NCBI RefSeq assembly: GCF_023715895.1
Contig: NZ_JAMBOO010000014.1
Span: 1 to 64,000 of the forward strand
Direction of reading: 5' to 3'
Length of the DNA: 64,000 bases
Source: Domibacillus indicus
Lineage (GTDB): Bacteria; Bacillota; Bacilli; Bacillales; Domibacillaceae
Shown: positions 35,022 to 44,158 of the stretch, in pieces
Position numbering within the stretch: the first letter of the stretch is position 1
Layout of the letters: each line of letters starts with the position of its first letter
Position numbers and translations under genes: made by a program
The notes under the pieces: model-generated
The model's database searches: none
The model's input: only the letters and a program-made list of their open reading frames with translations
Told to the model about the DNA's origin: nothing

Positions 35022-36295
35022 TCGGTGTATTTGTCGGATCTTTACTCGGTGCAATGGCATTAGGAATGCCGATTGCCTTTGCCTTGCTTGTAAGCAGCGT
35101 TATCTTAATGTACGCCCTTGGTATTTTTGACAGCCAGATTATCGCGCAGAACCTCATCAGCGGCGCAGATAACTTTCCTCTGATGGCGATTCCGTTCTTT
35201 ATGCTGGCGGGAGAGTTAATGAATCAAGGAGGACTGTCGCGGCGGATCGTTGAAATGGCGATGACGCTGGTTGGCCATATTCGCGGAGGCCTTGGCTATG
35301 TAGCTATCATTGCGGCTTTATTATTTGCGAGTATCTCTGGTTCAGCTGTAGCCGATACAGCAGCTCTTGGTGCCGTCTTAATTCCGATTATGGCTAAAGC
35401 CGGCTATAACGTAAATCGTTCGAGCGGACTCATTGCTACAGGGGGAATTATTGCCCCGGTCCTGCCGCCAAGTATTGGTTTTATCATTTTCGGTGTGGCA
35501 AGTGGTGTATCTATTACCCAGCTGTTTATGGCGGGAATTGTGCCCGGCCTATTAATGGCTCTCGGCCTGGTGGTTACATGGGCGGTTGTGGCCCGCAAGG
35601 ATAAGGTAGAAGTGCAGCCCCGCGCATCCGCCAAGGAGATGCTTGCTGCTGTTCGCCACGGAATCTGGGCTTTATTCCTTCCGGTTATTATTATTGCAGG
35701 ATTGAAATTCGGAATTTTTACACCGACGGAAGCGGCGGTTGTAGCCGCTGTATACGCACTATTTGTCGGTCTTGTTGTATACCGTGAATTGAAAGTGAAA
35801 GACTTATTCAACGTATTTGTTCATGCAGGCAAGATGACCAGTGTCGTCATGTTTCTTGTGGCAGCCGCACTCGTTTCCTCCTGGCTGATCACGGTGGCTA
35901 ACCTGCCTGGCGCAGTCATTGGAATGTTAGAGCCGTTCCTGGACAAACCGCTCCTTCTGCTCATTATGATTAACCTGCTGGTGATCGTAGTTGGAACCGC
36001 CATGGATATGACGCCGACGATTCTAATTTTAACCCCTGTTTTAATGCCGATTATTGACGCAGCGGGCATTGATCCTGTTTACTTCGGTGTCCTGTTTATT
36101 TTAAATAACGCGATCGGACTGCTTACGCCGCCAGTTGGAACGGTCTTAAATGTCATGTGCGGAATAAGTAAAATTAGTTTAGAAGATTTGATGAAAGGCA
36201 TCTGGCCTTTCCTGCTTGTAGAAGTCATTATCTTAATTTTGTTAATTCTGTTCCCTTCATTAGTATTAGTCCCTCTTGAATGGTTTACATCTTAA
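35018..36295 (+). CDS. dctM: TRAP transporter large permease (DctM)
   Basis: A 425-residue, ~12-helix DctM subunit. Hallmark sequences are FFMLAGELMNQGGLSRRIVEM, SISGSAVADTAALGAVLIPIM, GGIIAPVLPPSIGFIIFGV and NNAIGLLTPPVGTVLNV, covering both inverted repeats with the sodium and substrate sites. It is the only large permease in the operon, yet binding-protein genes flank it on both sides. Confidence 0.93.
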   Translation: MIGVFVGSLLGAMALGMPIAFALLVSSVILMYALGIFDSQIIAQNLISGADNFPLMAIPFFMLAGELMNQGGLSRRIVEMAMTLVGHIRGGLGYVAIIAALLFASISGSAVADTAALGAVLIPIMAKAGYNVNRSSGLIATGGIIAPVLPPSIGFIIFGVASGVSITQLFMAGIVPGLLMALGLVVTWAVVARKDKVEVQPRASAKEMLAAVRHGIWALFLPVIIIAGLKFGIFTPTEAAVVAAVYALFVGLVVYRELKVKDLFNVFVHAGKMTSVVMFLVAAALVSSWLITVANLPGAVIGMLEPFLDKPLLLLIMINLLVIVVGTAMDMTPTILILTPVLMPIIDAAGIDPVYFGVLFILNNAIGLLTPPVGTVLNVMCGISKISLEDLMKGIWPFLLVEVIILILLILFPSLVLVPLEWFTS

Positions 36296-36357
36296 GAGGA
36301 AGAAAACAATAATTAGGCTTAAATACACTTATTAACAATAGTTTAGGAGGAATGAGG

Positions 36358-37413
36358 ATGAATACTTGGCTGAAACGTTTGGCTGCTGGCGTTGTACTGC
36401 CGGGAGTTTTACTACTCGGAGCCTGTAGCGATGGTGGAGGGAATGCCACCAAAACTGGAAGCGCTTCAACGGAAGGCATTCAGGAAAGAACGATTAAAGC
36501 AGGAATTGGAAACAGTGAAAAACACCCCCAGGGACAGGGAATGGTCAAGTTCAAAGAACTGGTTGAAGAAAACAGCGGCGGAAAAATGAAGGTTCAAAAC
36601 TTTTTTGATGCTACGCTCGGTGATGACCAAAAAATGACGGAAGCACTTCAGGCCGGCATGCAGGAGGTAACGGTGCCATCCACTTCACCGCTTGTCGGAA
36701 CGATCAAGGAATTTGGGATTTATGACTTCCCATTTGTTTTTAACAGTGAAGAAGAAGCGTATGCAGTTCTTGACGGTGCAGTCGGCCAAAAGCTTTTAGA
36801 TAAATTGCCGGAGCATGATCTGGTTGGTCTTGGTTACTGGGAAAACGGCTTCCGGAATTTAACAAACAGTAAACACCCAGTGGAAACAGCTGCTGATTTT
36901 AAAGGCCTCAAAATTCGCACCATGCAAAATGAAGTGCATTTAGATGCTTTTTCAAAATTAGGAGCGAATCCATCGCCGATGGCTTTCTCTGAAGTGTTTA
37001 CCGCGCTGGAAACAGGCACTGTAGACGGCCAGGAAAATCCGCTCGCAACCATCCAAACACAAAAATATTATGAAGTACAAGACTATTTGAGCATTACAAA
37101 ACACGTTTACACACCGTTTGTTTTCCTTGTCAGTAAAAAGTTCTGGGATGGCTTGTCGGAAGAAGAACAAAAGATTATGAGCGAAGCAGCACAAGAAGCG
37201 GGCAAGTATCAGCGTGAATTGAATCAAAAAGAAAATGAAAAAGCACTAAAAACTTTAAAAGAAGAAGGAATGAAAATCAACGAGGTAACACCAGAGGAAA
37301 TGGAAAAAATGAAAGAAATCATTCAGCCGGTAACAGACGAATATGCCCAAAAGTTTGGTGCTGATCTTGTAGAAGAAATGATGGCCGAAGTTGAAAAAGT
37401 GCGCGGCAATTAA
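36358..37413 (+). CDS. TRAP transporter solute-binding lipoprotein (DctP) 2
   Basis: A 351-residue second DctP protein. Lipobox is LLLGACSDGGG. The core includes GIGNSEKHPQGQGMVKFKELV, FFDATLGDDQKMTEALQAG and the Arg in LKIRTMQNEVHLDAFSKLGA. The ATG at 36358 is 7 nt after AGGAGG; the ATG at 36352 touches it. It is clearly diverged from the first DctP, so it should bring a different or overlapping range of sugar acids to the same DctQM. Confidence 0.9.
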   Translation: MNTWLKRLAAGVVLPGVLLLGACSDGGGNATKTGSASTEGIQERTIKAGIGNSEKHPQGQGMVKFKELVEENSGGKMKVQNFFDATLGDDQKMTEALQAGMQEVTVPSTSPLVGTIKEFGIYDFPFVFNSEEEAYAVLDGAVGQKLLDKLPEHDLVGLGYWENGFRNLTNSKHPVETAADFKGLKIRTMQNEVHLDAFSKLGANPSPMAFSEVFTALETGTVDGQENPLATIQTQKYYEVQDYLSITKHVYTPFVFLVSKKFWDGLSEEEQKIMSEAAQEAGKYQRELNQKENEKALKTLKEEGMKINEVTPEEMEKMKEIIQPVTDEYAQKFGADLVEEMMAEVEKVRGN

Positions 37414-37441
37414 TCCAGCGCTTCAGTAAGGAGATCAAATA

Positions 37442-38689
37442 ATGGATATTATTGCAGAGCTTTTACGAGACATCCAATTACCAAAAATGGTGAAAGTAAA
37501 ACAGAAATTTCATGCACCTGAACTCGCTGATACAGCGGGTGAGGTGCATGAAGCCATAAAGAAAGCGGATGTTTTATCAAGGATTTCAAAAGGAGATCGT
37601 GTAGCCATTGCTGTAGGCAGCAGAGGGGTCGCGGATCTTCCTATACTCGTCAGAGAAACGGCAGCGGCTGTAAAAAAAGCAGGCGGGGAGCCATTTATCG
37701 TACCGGCAATGGGAAGCCATGGGGGAGCCACAGCGGAAGGACAAATTGATGTGCTGCTTCAGCTGGGGGTTACGGAAGAAGCGGTTGGGGCACCGATACA
37801 TTCTTCAATGGAAGTAGAAAAACTCGGCGAATTGCCGAACGGGCTTCCTGTTTATATGGACAAGCTTGCTTTTGAAGCAGACAAGATTATCGTGATCAAC
37901 AGGATCAAGCCACATACGGCTTTTCGCGGGCCTGTGGAAAGCGGCTTAATGAAAATGATCACCATCGGTCTCGGCAAACAAAAAGGAGCCGAAGCTGCAC
38001 ATGCATACAGCTTTAAATACATGGCTGAACATGTTCCGGAAATGGCGAAAATCTCTTTGGCGAAAGCACCGATCATTTTCGGTTTAGCCACACTGGAAAA
38101 TGCTTACGACAGGCCGGCCAAAATGGTCGCAGTACCAGCAGAAGATTTGGAAAAAGCAGAGCCGGATTTGCTGCTGGAAGCCAAATCCCTTATGCCAAAA
38201 ATTCACTTCGATAAGTTTGATGTGCTCATAGTAAATGAGCTTGGCAAAGACATTTCAGGTGACGGAATGGATCCGAATATTACGGGCAATTTTGCCACGC
38301 CGTATGCATCAGGCGGACCCGATATAGCGCGGACTGTCGTTCTCGGATTGACGGAGAAAACGCATGGCAATGCCAATGGCATCGGGATGGCCCATATGAC
38401 AACGAAAGAAGTCGTTGACCAAATTGCTTGGGAAAAAGGGTATGCCAATGCTCTTACCAGCACTGTTATTGAAGTAATTAAGCTGCCGATGGTGTTAGCA
38501 ACGAAAGAGCTGGCGGTGAAAGCAGCGATCAAAACCTGCAATGCCTTTGATTTATCGAAAGTGCGGCTTGTCCGGATTCAAAATACGTTAGAAATCGGTG
38601 AAATATGGATTTCAGAAAGCATGATTGAGGAAGCGGAACAAAACCCAAATCTAGAAATCATTTCATCGTTAGAGCCGCTTTCACTTTAA
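37442..38689 (+). CDS. LarA-superfamily nickel-dependent 2-hydroxyacid racemase/epimerase (DUF2088)
   Basis: A 415-residue DUF2088/LarA-family protein. The catalytic and cofactor residues known from L. plantarum LarA (H108, H174, K184, H200) have spaced counterparts: H93 in GSHGGAT, H158 in RIKPHTAF, K171 in SGLMKMITIGLG (the lysine that would carry the NPN cofactor) and H187 in GAEAAHAY; the K-to-H spacing of 16 is identical. The superfamily includes racemases for lactate, malate and phenyllactate and gluconate 2-epimerases. Placed in a sugar-acid operon just behind larEBC, this one probably epimerises C2 of an aldonate. Specific substrate unknown. Confidence 0.82.
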   Translation: MDIIAELLRDIQLPKMVKVKQKFHAPELADTAGEVHEAIKKADVLSRISKGDRVAIAVGSRGVADLPILVRETAAAVKKAGGEPFIVPAMGSHGGATAEGQIDVLLQLGVTEEAVGAPIHSSMEVEKLGELPNGLPVYMDKLAFEADKIIVINRIKPHTAFRGPVESGLMKMITIGLGKQKGAEAAHAYSFKYMAEHVPEMAKISLAKAPIIFGLATLENAYDRPAKMVAVPAEDLEKAEPDLLLEAKSLMPKIHFDKFDVLIVNELGKDISGDGMDPNITGNFATPYASGGPDIARTVVLGLTEKTHGNANGIGMAHMTTKEVVDQIAWEKGYANALTSTVIEVIKLPMVLATKELAVKAAIKTCNAFDLSKVRLVRIQNTLEIGEIWISESMIEEAEQNPNLEIISSLEPLSL

Positions 38690-38707
38690 AAAAGGAGGAG
38701 CACGCGT

Positions 38708-40912
38708 ATGACCCACTTATATCCATTGATTGAAAATGACATTAACCCGTATCGGGACAATGTGCAGGGAAAAGCAAACGAACCAATTACGGTCGCCGGG
38801 CTGCTTGATCGGTCAAAGCAGGTGCTTGGTTCTACATACGAAGGAGGAAAACCGGACTGGACGCTGGAAGAAATTTATATGCGTTTAGAAAAAAATGCCC
38901 CGCGCATCGCGATTATCGGCGGGTCTTCCGATCATCCAGCCCATATTATGGATTATCAAACGTCCGCCAGGGCAGCAATCCGTATCTGGCAAAACGGCGG
39001 GGTCCCATTTTACTTTTCAACTCCGGTGATGTGTGACGGAACAGCACAGAACAATCAAGGGATGAGCTATTCACTGCAAAGCCGCAACGCGGTTGCCCAG
39101 ATGGTTGTCAATCAGCTTGAAGCCCACAGCTATCACGGTGCATTCGTCATTCAAGGATGTGATAAGCAGCCCTTGGGCGTCGTCAGTGCGCTGGCTCATG
39201 TTGACCGCGTCCGCCGTGAACGCGGGGAGGCTCCGTTTTTTGCAACGTTTGCACCGGCTCATGTATTGGAAGGCGGGTCCATACCGGATGATGTAATTGA
39301 AGAATTGGAGGCGCTGGCCCGGAAAGCAGAAGAAGAAGGAGCAGCAGACGTAGCGCTCGATTTGCGCGATACAATGGCTTATATTCTGCAATGCTCATCT
39401 AACACAGCATTTCAAGGTGTGTTCGAGCGGGCGTACGAACGGGGCATTTTAACGAAAGAGCAGCATAAATATTTTGAAATGCGGCTCGCGGTCGCAACAT
39501 GTGATGGGCAGGGCGGTGTTTGTGCTTTTAACGGAACAGGCAACAGCTCGCGGCACTTAGTGGCAGGATTGGGTCTCATTCATCCGGCGGTAGAATTGCT
39601 AACCGATCCGCCAACCCAGCGCCAGATCAATTCCGTGCTCGACAGCTTTTCTCACATGATTAATAAAGAAGAATACGGTGTGGCCAACATTGTCGGTGCC
39701 AACATTAAAAATGCGATTCGGATTCACAGCGCGTCCGGCGGCTCGACAAACTTAATGATGCATATGGTCGCAGGCATGCTGTATGCAGGATACAAATTCA
39801 GCCTTTGGGATGTAGATCGTATCCATCACGAGCATCCGATTCCAGACTTATTTGATTATAGTCTGACAGAAGGGCGCGACATTTATTCACTTGCCACGCA
39901 GTGCTGCAGCGGAACAAGCAGAGGAATGGAAACCCTGTTTTACGAATTGCTTGAGCATGGCGTACCGATGGATCAGGATGTGCCGACTGTCGCCGCTAAA
40001 ACATGGCGGGAGCGGCTGGTCATTACCCGCAGCCTGCAGGCGGCCAATGTAAAAGAAAATCCAGTGATTTTGTCCACGCCGCGCCGCAGCTTCAGTGGAG
40101 TGGATGTACTGCAAGGCAACTTCTTTGAAAGTGCTGTAGTTAAAATCAGCGGGATGTCCACACCGCAGCTTGATTTGTTTGATGATAAGCTCGCATTTGT
40201 GCTGTATTACGAAAATGAAGATGATGCAAATAAAAGTCTATTGGATACAGCTCTGCTGGCCAGCATTCGTGACCAGAGATTGTTTGCCCATGAGCTGCTG
40301 ATTGCTTCTTTAAAGTACAACAGCAAAGAAAATTGGCAGGATCATCAAAACAAGCCATATGACGAGCTGTTTGATTATATGGCAGAGGAAGGAATCTTAA
40401 AAATCAGCGTTATCATTGCCGGGCAGGGACCAGTCGCATTCGGGATGCCGGAAATGTTTACGCCAATGCAGCACATCAATGCAAGCCGCGTCATGAAAAA
40501 ACTGGCTACTATTATAAGTGACGGCCGTTACTCAGGTGTTACTTATGGGGCGGCAATTGGGCATATGACACCTGAAGCATATGAAGGCGGCGGGATTGGC
40601 CTTTTGCAGACAGGTGACATCGTTCATCTGCAGCTTCGTGGAAGACGCATTGACTTTGTGCAGGTGGACAAGCTGTTACAAGGAGAAATTGTCCACTCAT
40701 TTGAAGAAGAACTAAAACAGCAGCGGGCCAGCTTAGCGGCAGAGCGGAAACAGCGCATGAAAGTAAGACAGAAAATGGTCGCAGCCAGCAATCGAATGTA
40801 TGGCCATACCGATGCCGCCAACGGCGTTGTACCTCTTGCAGTAGTGGAAGATGCAGTTCACGATTACGAGAAAGATATTGTGCTGTTCGAACAGAACATT
40901 ACGGCGAAGTAA
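38708..40912 (+). CDS. IlvD/Edd-family sugar-acid dehydratase (YjhG/XylD-like, long form)
   Basis: A 734-residue iron-sulfur dehydratase, longer than dihydroxyacid dehydratase or the ~655-aa YjhG. Family motifs: MCDGTAQNNQGMSYSLQSRN near 105, QGCDKQPLGVV near 150, ATCDGQGGVCAFNGTGNSS near 265 (cluster cysteines) and IISDGRYSGVTYGAAIGHMTPEA near 605. It would remove water from C2/C3 of an aldonate to give a 2-keto-3-deoxy acid. Location next to an aldolase and IclR recalls E. coli yjhIHG (D-xylonate use). The substrate cannot be read off. Confidence 0.85.
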   Translation: MTHLYPLIENDINPYRDNVQGKANEPITVAGLLDRSKQVLGSTYEGGKPDWTLEEIYMRLEKNAPRIAIIGGSSDHPAHIMDYQTSARAAIRIWQNGGVPFYFSTPVMCDGTAQNNQGMSYSLQSRNAVAQMVVNQLEAHSYHGAFVIQGCDKQPLGVVSALAHVDRVRRERGEAPFFATFAPAHVLEGGSIPDDVIEELEALARKAEEEGAADVALDLRDTMAYILQCSSNTAFQGVFERAYERGILTKEQHKYFEMRLAVATCDGQGGVCAFNGTGNSSRHLVAGLGLIHPAVELLTDPPTQRQINSVLDSFSHMINKEEYGVANIVGANIKNAIRIHSASGGSTNLMMHMVAGMLYAGYKFSLWDVDRIHHEHPIPDLFDYSLTEGRDIYSLATQCCSGTSRGMETLFYELLEHGVPMDQDVPTVAAKTWRERLVITRSLQAANVKENPVILSTPRRSFSGVDVLQGNFFESAVVKISGMSTPQLDLFDDKLAFVLYYENEDDANKSLLDTALLASIRDQRLFAHELLIASLKYNSKENWQDHQNKPYDELFDYMAEEGILKISVIIAGQGPVAFGMPEMFTPMQHINASRVMKKLATIISDGRYSGVTYGAAIGHMTPEAYEGGGIGLLQTGDIVHLQLRGRRIDFVQVDKLLQGEIVHSFEEELKQQRASLAAERKQRMKVRQKMVAASNRMYGHTDAANGVVPLAVVEDAVHDYEKDIVLFEQNITAK

Positions 40913-40972
40913 TATGTGCGGGCTCGTCAAAAATCCGTTAAACTAAAACAAACGACAACGGGAGTGAGCAAC

Positions 40973-41740
40973 ATGCCTATTATCCAGTCAGTGGAAAGAG
41001 CATTGAAAATATTGGATTTATTTGACGAGCGCGATCGCGAATTAACGATTACAGAAATAAGCAAAAGAATGAATTTGCATAAAAGCACGGTTCATTCTCT
41101 GCTGAAAACACTTCAAGTGCAGCGCTATATTAAGCAGGATGAAGAAACAGGAAAGTACTCGCTGGGTTTAAAGCTTTTTGAGCGAGGCAGCTTAGTCGTT
41201 GGACACCTGGATGTAAGAAACGTTGCCAGAAAGCATTTAGAAGATCTGTCAGCTACAACCAACTTGACCGTTCACCTTGTGGTACTGGATGGGCAAGAAG
41301 GTGTTTATATTGACAAAGTAGAAGGCAGCGGTGTGACCGTCGTGTATTCAAGAGTCGGGCGCAGGGTTCCGCTTCATACGAGTGCGGTCGGTAAATCACT
41401 GGTTGCAACAAAATCAGACGAAGAGCTGAACCAGTTGCTTGAAGGCTACCTGTACACAACGCCGACGGAAAAATCGATCCGGTCCAAAGAAGAATTTTTA
41501 TCTGTTATTGAGCAGGCCCGGATTGCTGGTTATTCGGTAGACAATGAAGAAAACGAGCCAGGAATATTTTGCATGGCAGTTCCGATTAAAGACTACTCAG
41601 GAAAAGTCATCGCCGCCATTTCAATGTCGATGCCTTCTTCAAAAATGAACGAGGATGTGCAGGAGGAATATGTGGCAATGTTAAAAGAATGCACCACAAA
41701 AATTTCTCAAGCGCTTGGCTATGAGTATCAAAAAATATAA
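40973..41740 (+). CDS. IclR-family regulator (KdgR-like)
   Basis: A 255-residue regulator with an N-terminal winged HTH, LTITEISKRMNLHKSTVHSLLKTL, and the IclR effector domain (LDVRNVARKHLEDLSATTNLTVHL onwards, with PLHTSAVGKS). The ATG at 40973 has GGGAGTGAG upstream; an in-frame start at 40916 has none. It is embedded in the operon it probably controls, giving autoregulation. Ligand expected: a 2-keto-3-deoxy sugar acid. The palindrome at 33177 is the best operator candidate. Confidence 0.9.
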   Translation: MPIIQSVERALKILDLFDERDRELTITEISKRMNLHKSTVHSLLKTLQVQRYIKQDEETGKYSLGLKLFERGSLVVGHLDVRNVARKHLEDLSATTNLTVHLVVLDGQEGVYIDKVEGSGVTVVYSRVGRRVPLHTSAVGKSLVATKSDEELNQLLEGYLYTTPTEKSIRSKEEFLSVIEQARIAGYSVDNEENEPGIFCMAVPIKDYSGKVIAAISMSMPSSKMNEDVQEEYVAMLKECTTKISQALGYEYQKI

Positions 41741-41774
41741 ACGATGATGGTTCATCACATAGGAGGATATAACA

Positions 41775-42665
41775 ATGAGAATTATTCGCTATATGAATGG
41801 AAACGAAAAGAAGCTGGCTGTTGTAACGGAAGAAAATCAAGCAGTAGATTTACCATACGCGGACTTTATGTCTCTTGTGGCTACTGCACGTTCAAATGAT
41901 AAAACCGTATTTGATATTGTAAAACAGTTGAGCCTAACAGGAGAAGGAAAAGCAATCGATTCGCTCGTTCTGACCACACCAATCGATGCGCCGGAAGTAT
42001 GGGCATCGGGTGTCACATACAAAAAAAGCAAAGAAGCACGCAATTACGAAGCGACACAAGGAAAGCTTGACCGCGAAACGTTTTACGACAAAGTGTATGA
42101 TGCAGAGCGGCCGGAGATTTTTTTCAAATCAACGGCTGCCCGTACAGTCGGACCGAACGATCCAGTGTACCTTCGTTCAGATTCTAATTGGCAGATCCCA
42201 GAGCCGGAGCTGGGCCTGGTACTCGATAAAGAAGGAAATGTGCTCGGCTACACGGTCGGCAATGATATGAGCTGCCGTGACATAGAAGGAGAAAATCCGC
42301 TTTATTTGCCGCAAGCAAAAATGTGGAAAAATTCCTGCTCGATCGGACCGGCAATTTTATTAAAAGAAGCCGTGAAAGATCCATATGAACTGCAAATCAT
42401 TTGCAGAATTTTCAGAAACGAAGAGAAAGTATTTGAAGGCTCTGCTCACGTAAACCAGCTGAAGAGAACCTTGGATGAACTCGTTCAATATTTAGTGCGT
42501 GATAACGAGGTATTCGATGGAACGGTTCTTTTGACAGGCACATGTGTGGTGCCGCCAAATGAATTTACGCTGCAGGACCAGGATCAAATCGAAATTGAAA
42601 TTCCAGGTATCGGCGTTTTGATCAACCCGGTGAAGCAAAGTGAAACAGCGGTCCAAGTAAACTAA
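41775..42665 (+). CDS. FAH-family 2-keto-3-deoxy acid dehydratase (XylX/KdaD-like)
   Basis: A 296-residue fumarylacetoacetate-hydrolase-fold protein. Features PEVWASGVTYKKSKEARNYE, DAERPEIFFKSTAARTVGP, the metal-binding EPELGLVL and NDMSCRDIEGENPLYLPQAK match the family branch that contains 2-keto-3-deoxy-D-xylonate/arabinonate dehydratases. Such an enzyme converts 2-keto-3-deoxypentonate to 2-oxoglutarate semialdehyde, the substrate of the dehydrogenase three genes downstream. This is the Weimberg route. Assignment is by family resemblance plus context. Confidence 0.8.
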   Translation: MRIIRYMNGNEKKLAVVTEENQAVDLPYADFMSLVATARSNDKTVFDIVKQLSLTGEGKAIDSLVLTTPIDAPEVWASGVTYKKSKEARNYEATQGKLDRETFYDKVYDAERPEIFFKSTAARTVGPNDPVYLRSDSNWQIPEPELGLVLDKEGNVLGYTVGNDMSCRDIEGENPLYLPQAKMWKNSCSIGPAILLKEAVKDPYELQIICRIFRNEEKVFEGSAHVNQLKRTLDELVQYLVRDNEVFDGTVLLTGTCVVPPNEFTLQDQDQIEIEIPGIGVLINPVKQSETAVQVN

Positions 42666-42677
42666 AGAGGTGTCGGC

Positions 42678-42977
42678 ATGAGCGGATACAAAACGTTATA
42701 TTTGAGCAGCAAAGACAGTGTGGCAGTTGCGCTCGATGAGATCCCTGCCCATACAGCGGTAACCGTGAAGGTGGATGGCGAAGAACGCTCCCTGACTCTT
42801 ACAGAGCCGATCCGGTTTGGCCATAAATTTGCGGTCAAACCAATCCGGCAGGGGGAGGACATTATCAAATACGGGGAAGTCATCGGAGCAGCCGTGACCG
42901 ATATTCCGGCAGGCGCCCATGTTCACGTACACAACTTGGAAGGAAAACGGGGAAGAGGTGACAAAATTGCCAACTGA
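42678..42977 (+). CDS. SAF-domain protein, small subunit of UxaA/GarD-type dehydratase
   Basis: A 99-residue protein equivalent to the N-terminal SAF domain of altronate/galactarate dehydratases: VAVALDEIPAHTAVTVKVDGE, then IRFGHKFAVKPIRQGEDIIKYGEVIG. AGAGGTG precedes the ATG. It overlaps the gene for the large part by 11 bp, so the enzyme is a two-chain version of single-chain GarD found elsewhere in this window. SuyA of sulfolactate sulfo-lyase has the same size and domain and is an alternative identity. Confidence 0.85.
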   Translation: MSGYKTLYLSSKDSVAVALDEIPAHTAVTVKVDGEERSLTLTEPIRFGHKFAVKPIRQGEDIIKYGEVIGAAVTDIPAGAHVHVHNLEGKRGRGDKIAN

Positions 42978-44139
42978 AAAAATGCAGTTTTGGGGTTACC
43001 GGCGTCCAGATGGACGCATCGGTGTCCGCAATCATGTACTCATTTTACCGACGATTACATGCGCAACACAGACCGCTCAGCGTGTAACGGAACTCGTCAG
43101 CGGAACCGTCACTTTTATCCATCAGCACGGCTGCGCACAGGTGGGAACCGACTACGATCAAACAGCTAGAACGTATGCGGGCATGGGCATGAACCCAAAT
43201 GTATACGGTGTCATTGTGCTTGGACTTGGCTGCGAAACCCATCAGGCTCACCGGATCGGCGATGAAATTGCAAAATGCGGTAAGCCGGTCCAAACGGTTT
43301 CGATCCAGGAGCATGGCGGCACACTTCAAACGATTGCGGAAGTCGCCAAAATTGCGGTAAAGATGGTACAGGATGCCTCTATGGTCCAGCGTGAACTGTG
43401 CGATTTTAGTGAGCTGATAATCGGAACGGAATGCGGAGGCTCAGATGCATGCTCGGGTCTTTCAGCGAACCCGGCTGTCGGGCGCACGAGCGATATGATT
43501 GTAGAGCAGGGCGGCACGGCCATCCTCGCGGAGACAACAGAATTAATCGGTGCGGAGCACTTGCTTGCAAAACGGGCAGCGAATGATCAGGTAGCGAAAA
43601 AAGCGTATGCCGTCATTAAAATGATGGAAAACCGCTCCATTGAGATGGGCGTAGACATTCGAACAGGAAATCCAAGTCCCGGCAACATTGAAGGGGGCCT
43701 GAGCTCTTTAGAAGAAAAGTCACTGGGTGCCTCAACAAAGTCAGGCACCACCAGGCTGGAGGAAGTCATTGACTATGCGGAGCAGCCAACGAAAAAAGGG
43801 CTTGTCTGGATGGATACACCGGGCCATGATATCGAGCAGCTGACCGGGATGGTAGCAGGCGGCGCCCAAATTGTTTTGTTTACGAGCGGGCGCGGAACCC
43901 CAACCGGCTCGCCCATTGCTCCGGTTATTAAAATTTCAACCAATACTCCTATGTTTGAGCGAATGAATGAAAATATGGATTTAAATGCCGGCACGATTGT
44001 AGATGGACAAGAAACTGTCGCCCAGGTGGGGACACGGATTATGGATGAAATTCAAGCTGTATCAAATGGAAAGCTGACAAAGTCAGAAATCCTGAAGCAG
44101 CATGATTTCGGTATTTGGCGCATTGGACCAACATTTTAA
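42967..44139 (+). CDS. UxaA/GarD-family dehydratase, large subunit
   Basis: A 390-residue protein with the C-terminal UxaA/GarD catalytic domain: [76 protein letters not shown] and [10 protein letters not shown]. The start is taken as TTG at 42967, 6 nt after AGAGGTG and inside the end of the SAF gene; the frame is open upstream to 42919. With the SAF subunit it should dehydrate a hexonate or aldarate. SuyB (sulfolactate sulfo-lyase) is a possible alternative. Confidence 0.85.
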   Translation: MPTEKMQFWGYRRPDGRIGVRNHVLILPTITCATQTAQRVTELVSGTVTFIHQHGCAQVGTDYDQTARTYAGMGMNPNVYGVIVLGLGCETHQAHRIGDEIAKCGKPVQTVSIQEHGGTLQTIAEVAKIAVKMVQDASMVQRELCDFSELIIGTECGGSDACSGLSANPAVGRTSDMIVEQGGTAILAETTELIGAEHLLAKRAANDQVAKKAYAVIKMMENRSIEMGVDIRTGNPSPGNIEGGLSSLEEKSLGASTKSGTTRLEEVIDYAEQPTKKGLVWMDTPGHDIEQLTGMVAGGAQIVLFTSGRGTPTGSPIAPVIKISTNTPMFERMNENMDLNAGTIVDGQETVAQVGTRIMDEIQAVSNGKLTKSEILKQHDFGIWRIGPTF

Positions 44140-44158
44140 CTTAAAGGAGAGCGAAACG

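Noticed and set aside
37442-38689. Assignment of the LarA homologue as lactate racemase
   Set aside because: No lactate permease or lactate dehydrogenase context; the operon is built for sugar acids, so only the superfamily is claimed.
38708-40912. Calling the IlvD-family protein dihydroxy-acid dehydratase (ilvD) or edd
   Set aside because: At 734 residues it is far longer than either, there are no branched-chain amino acid genes, and the surrounding genes are for aldonates.
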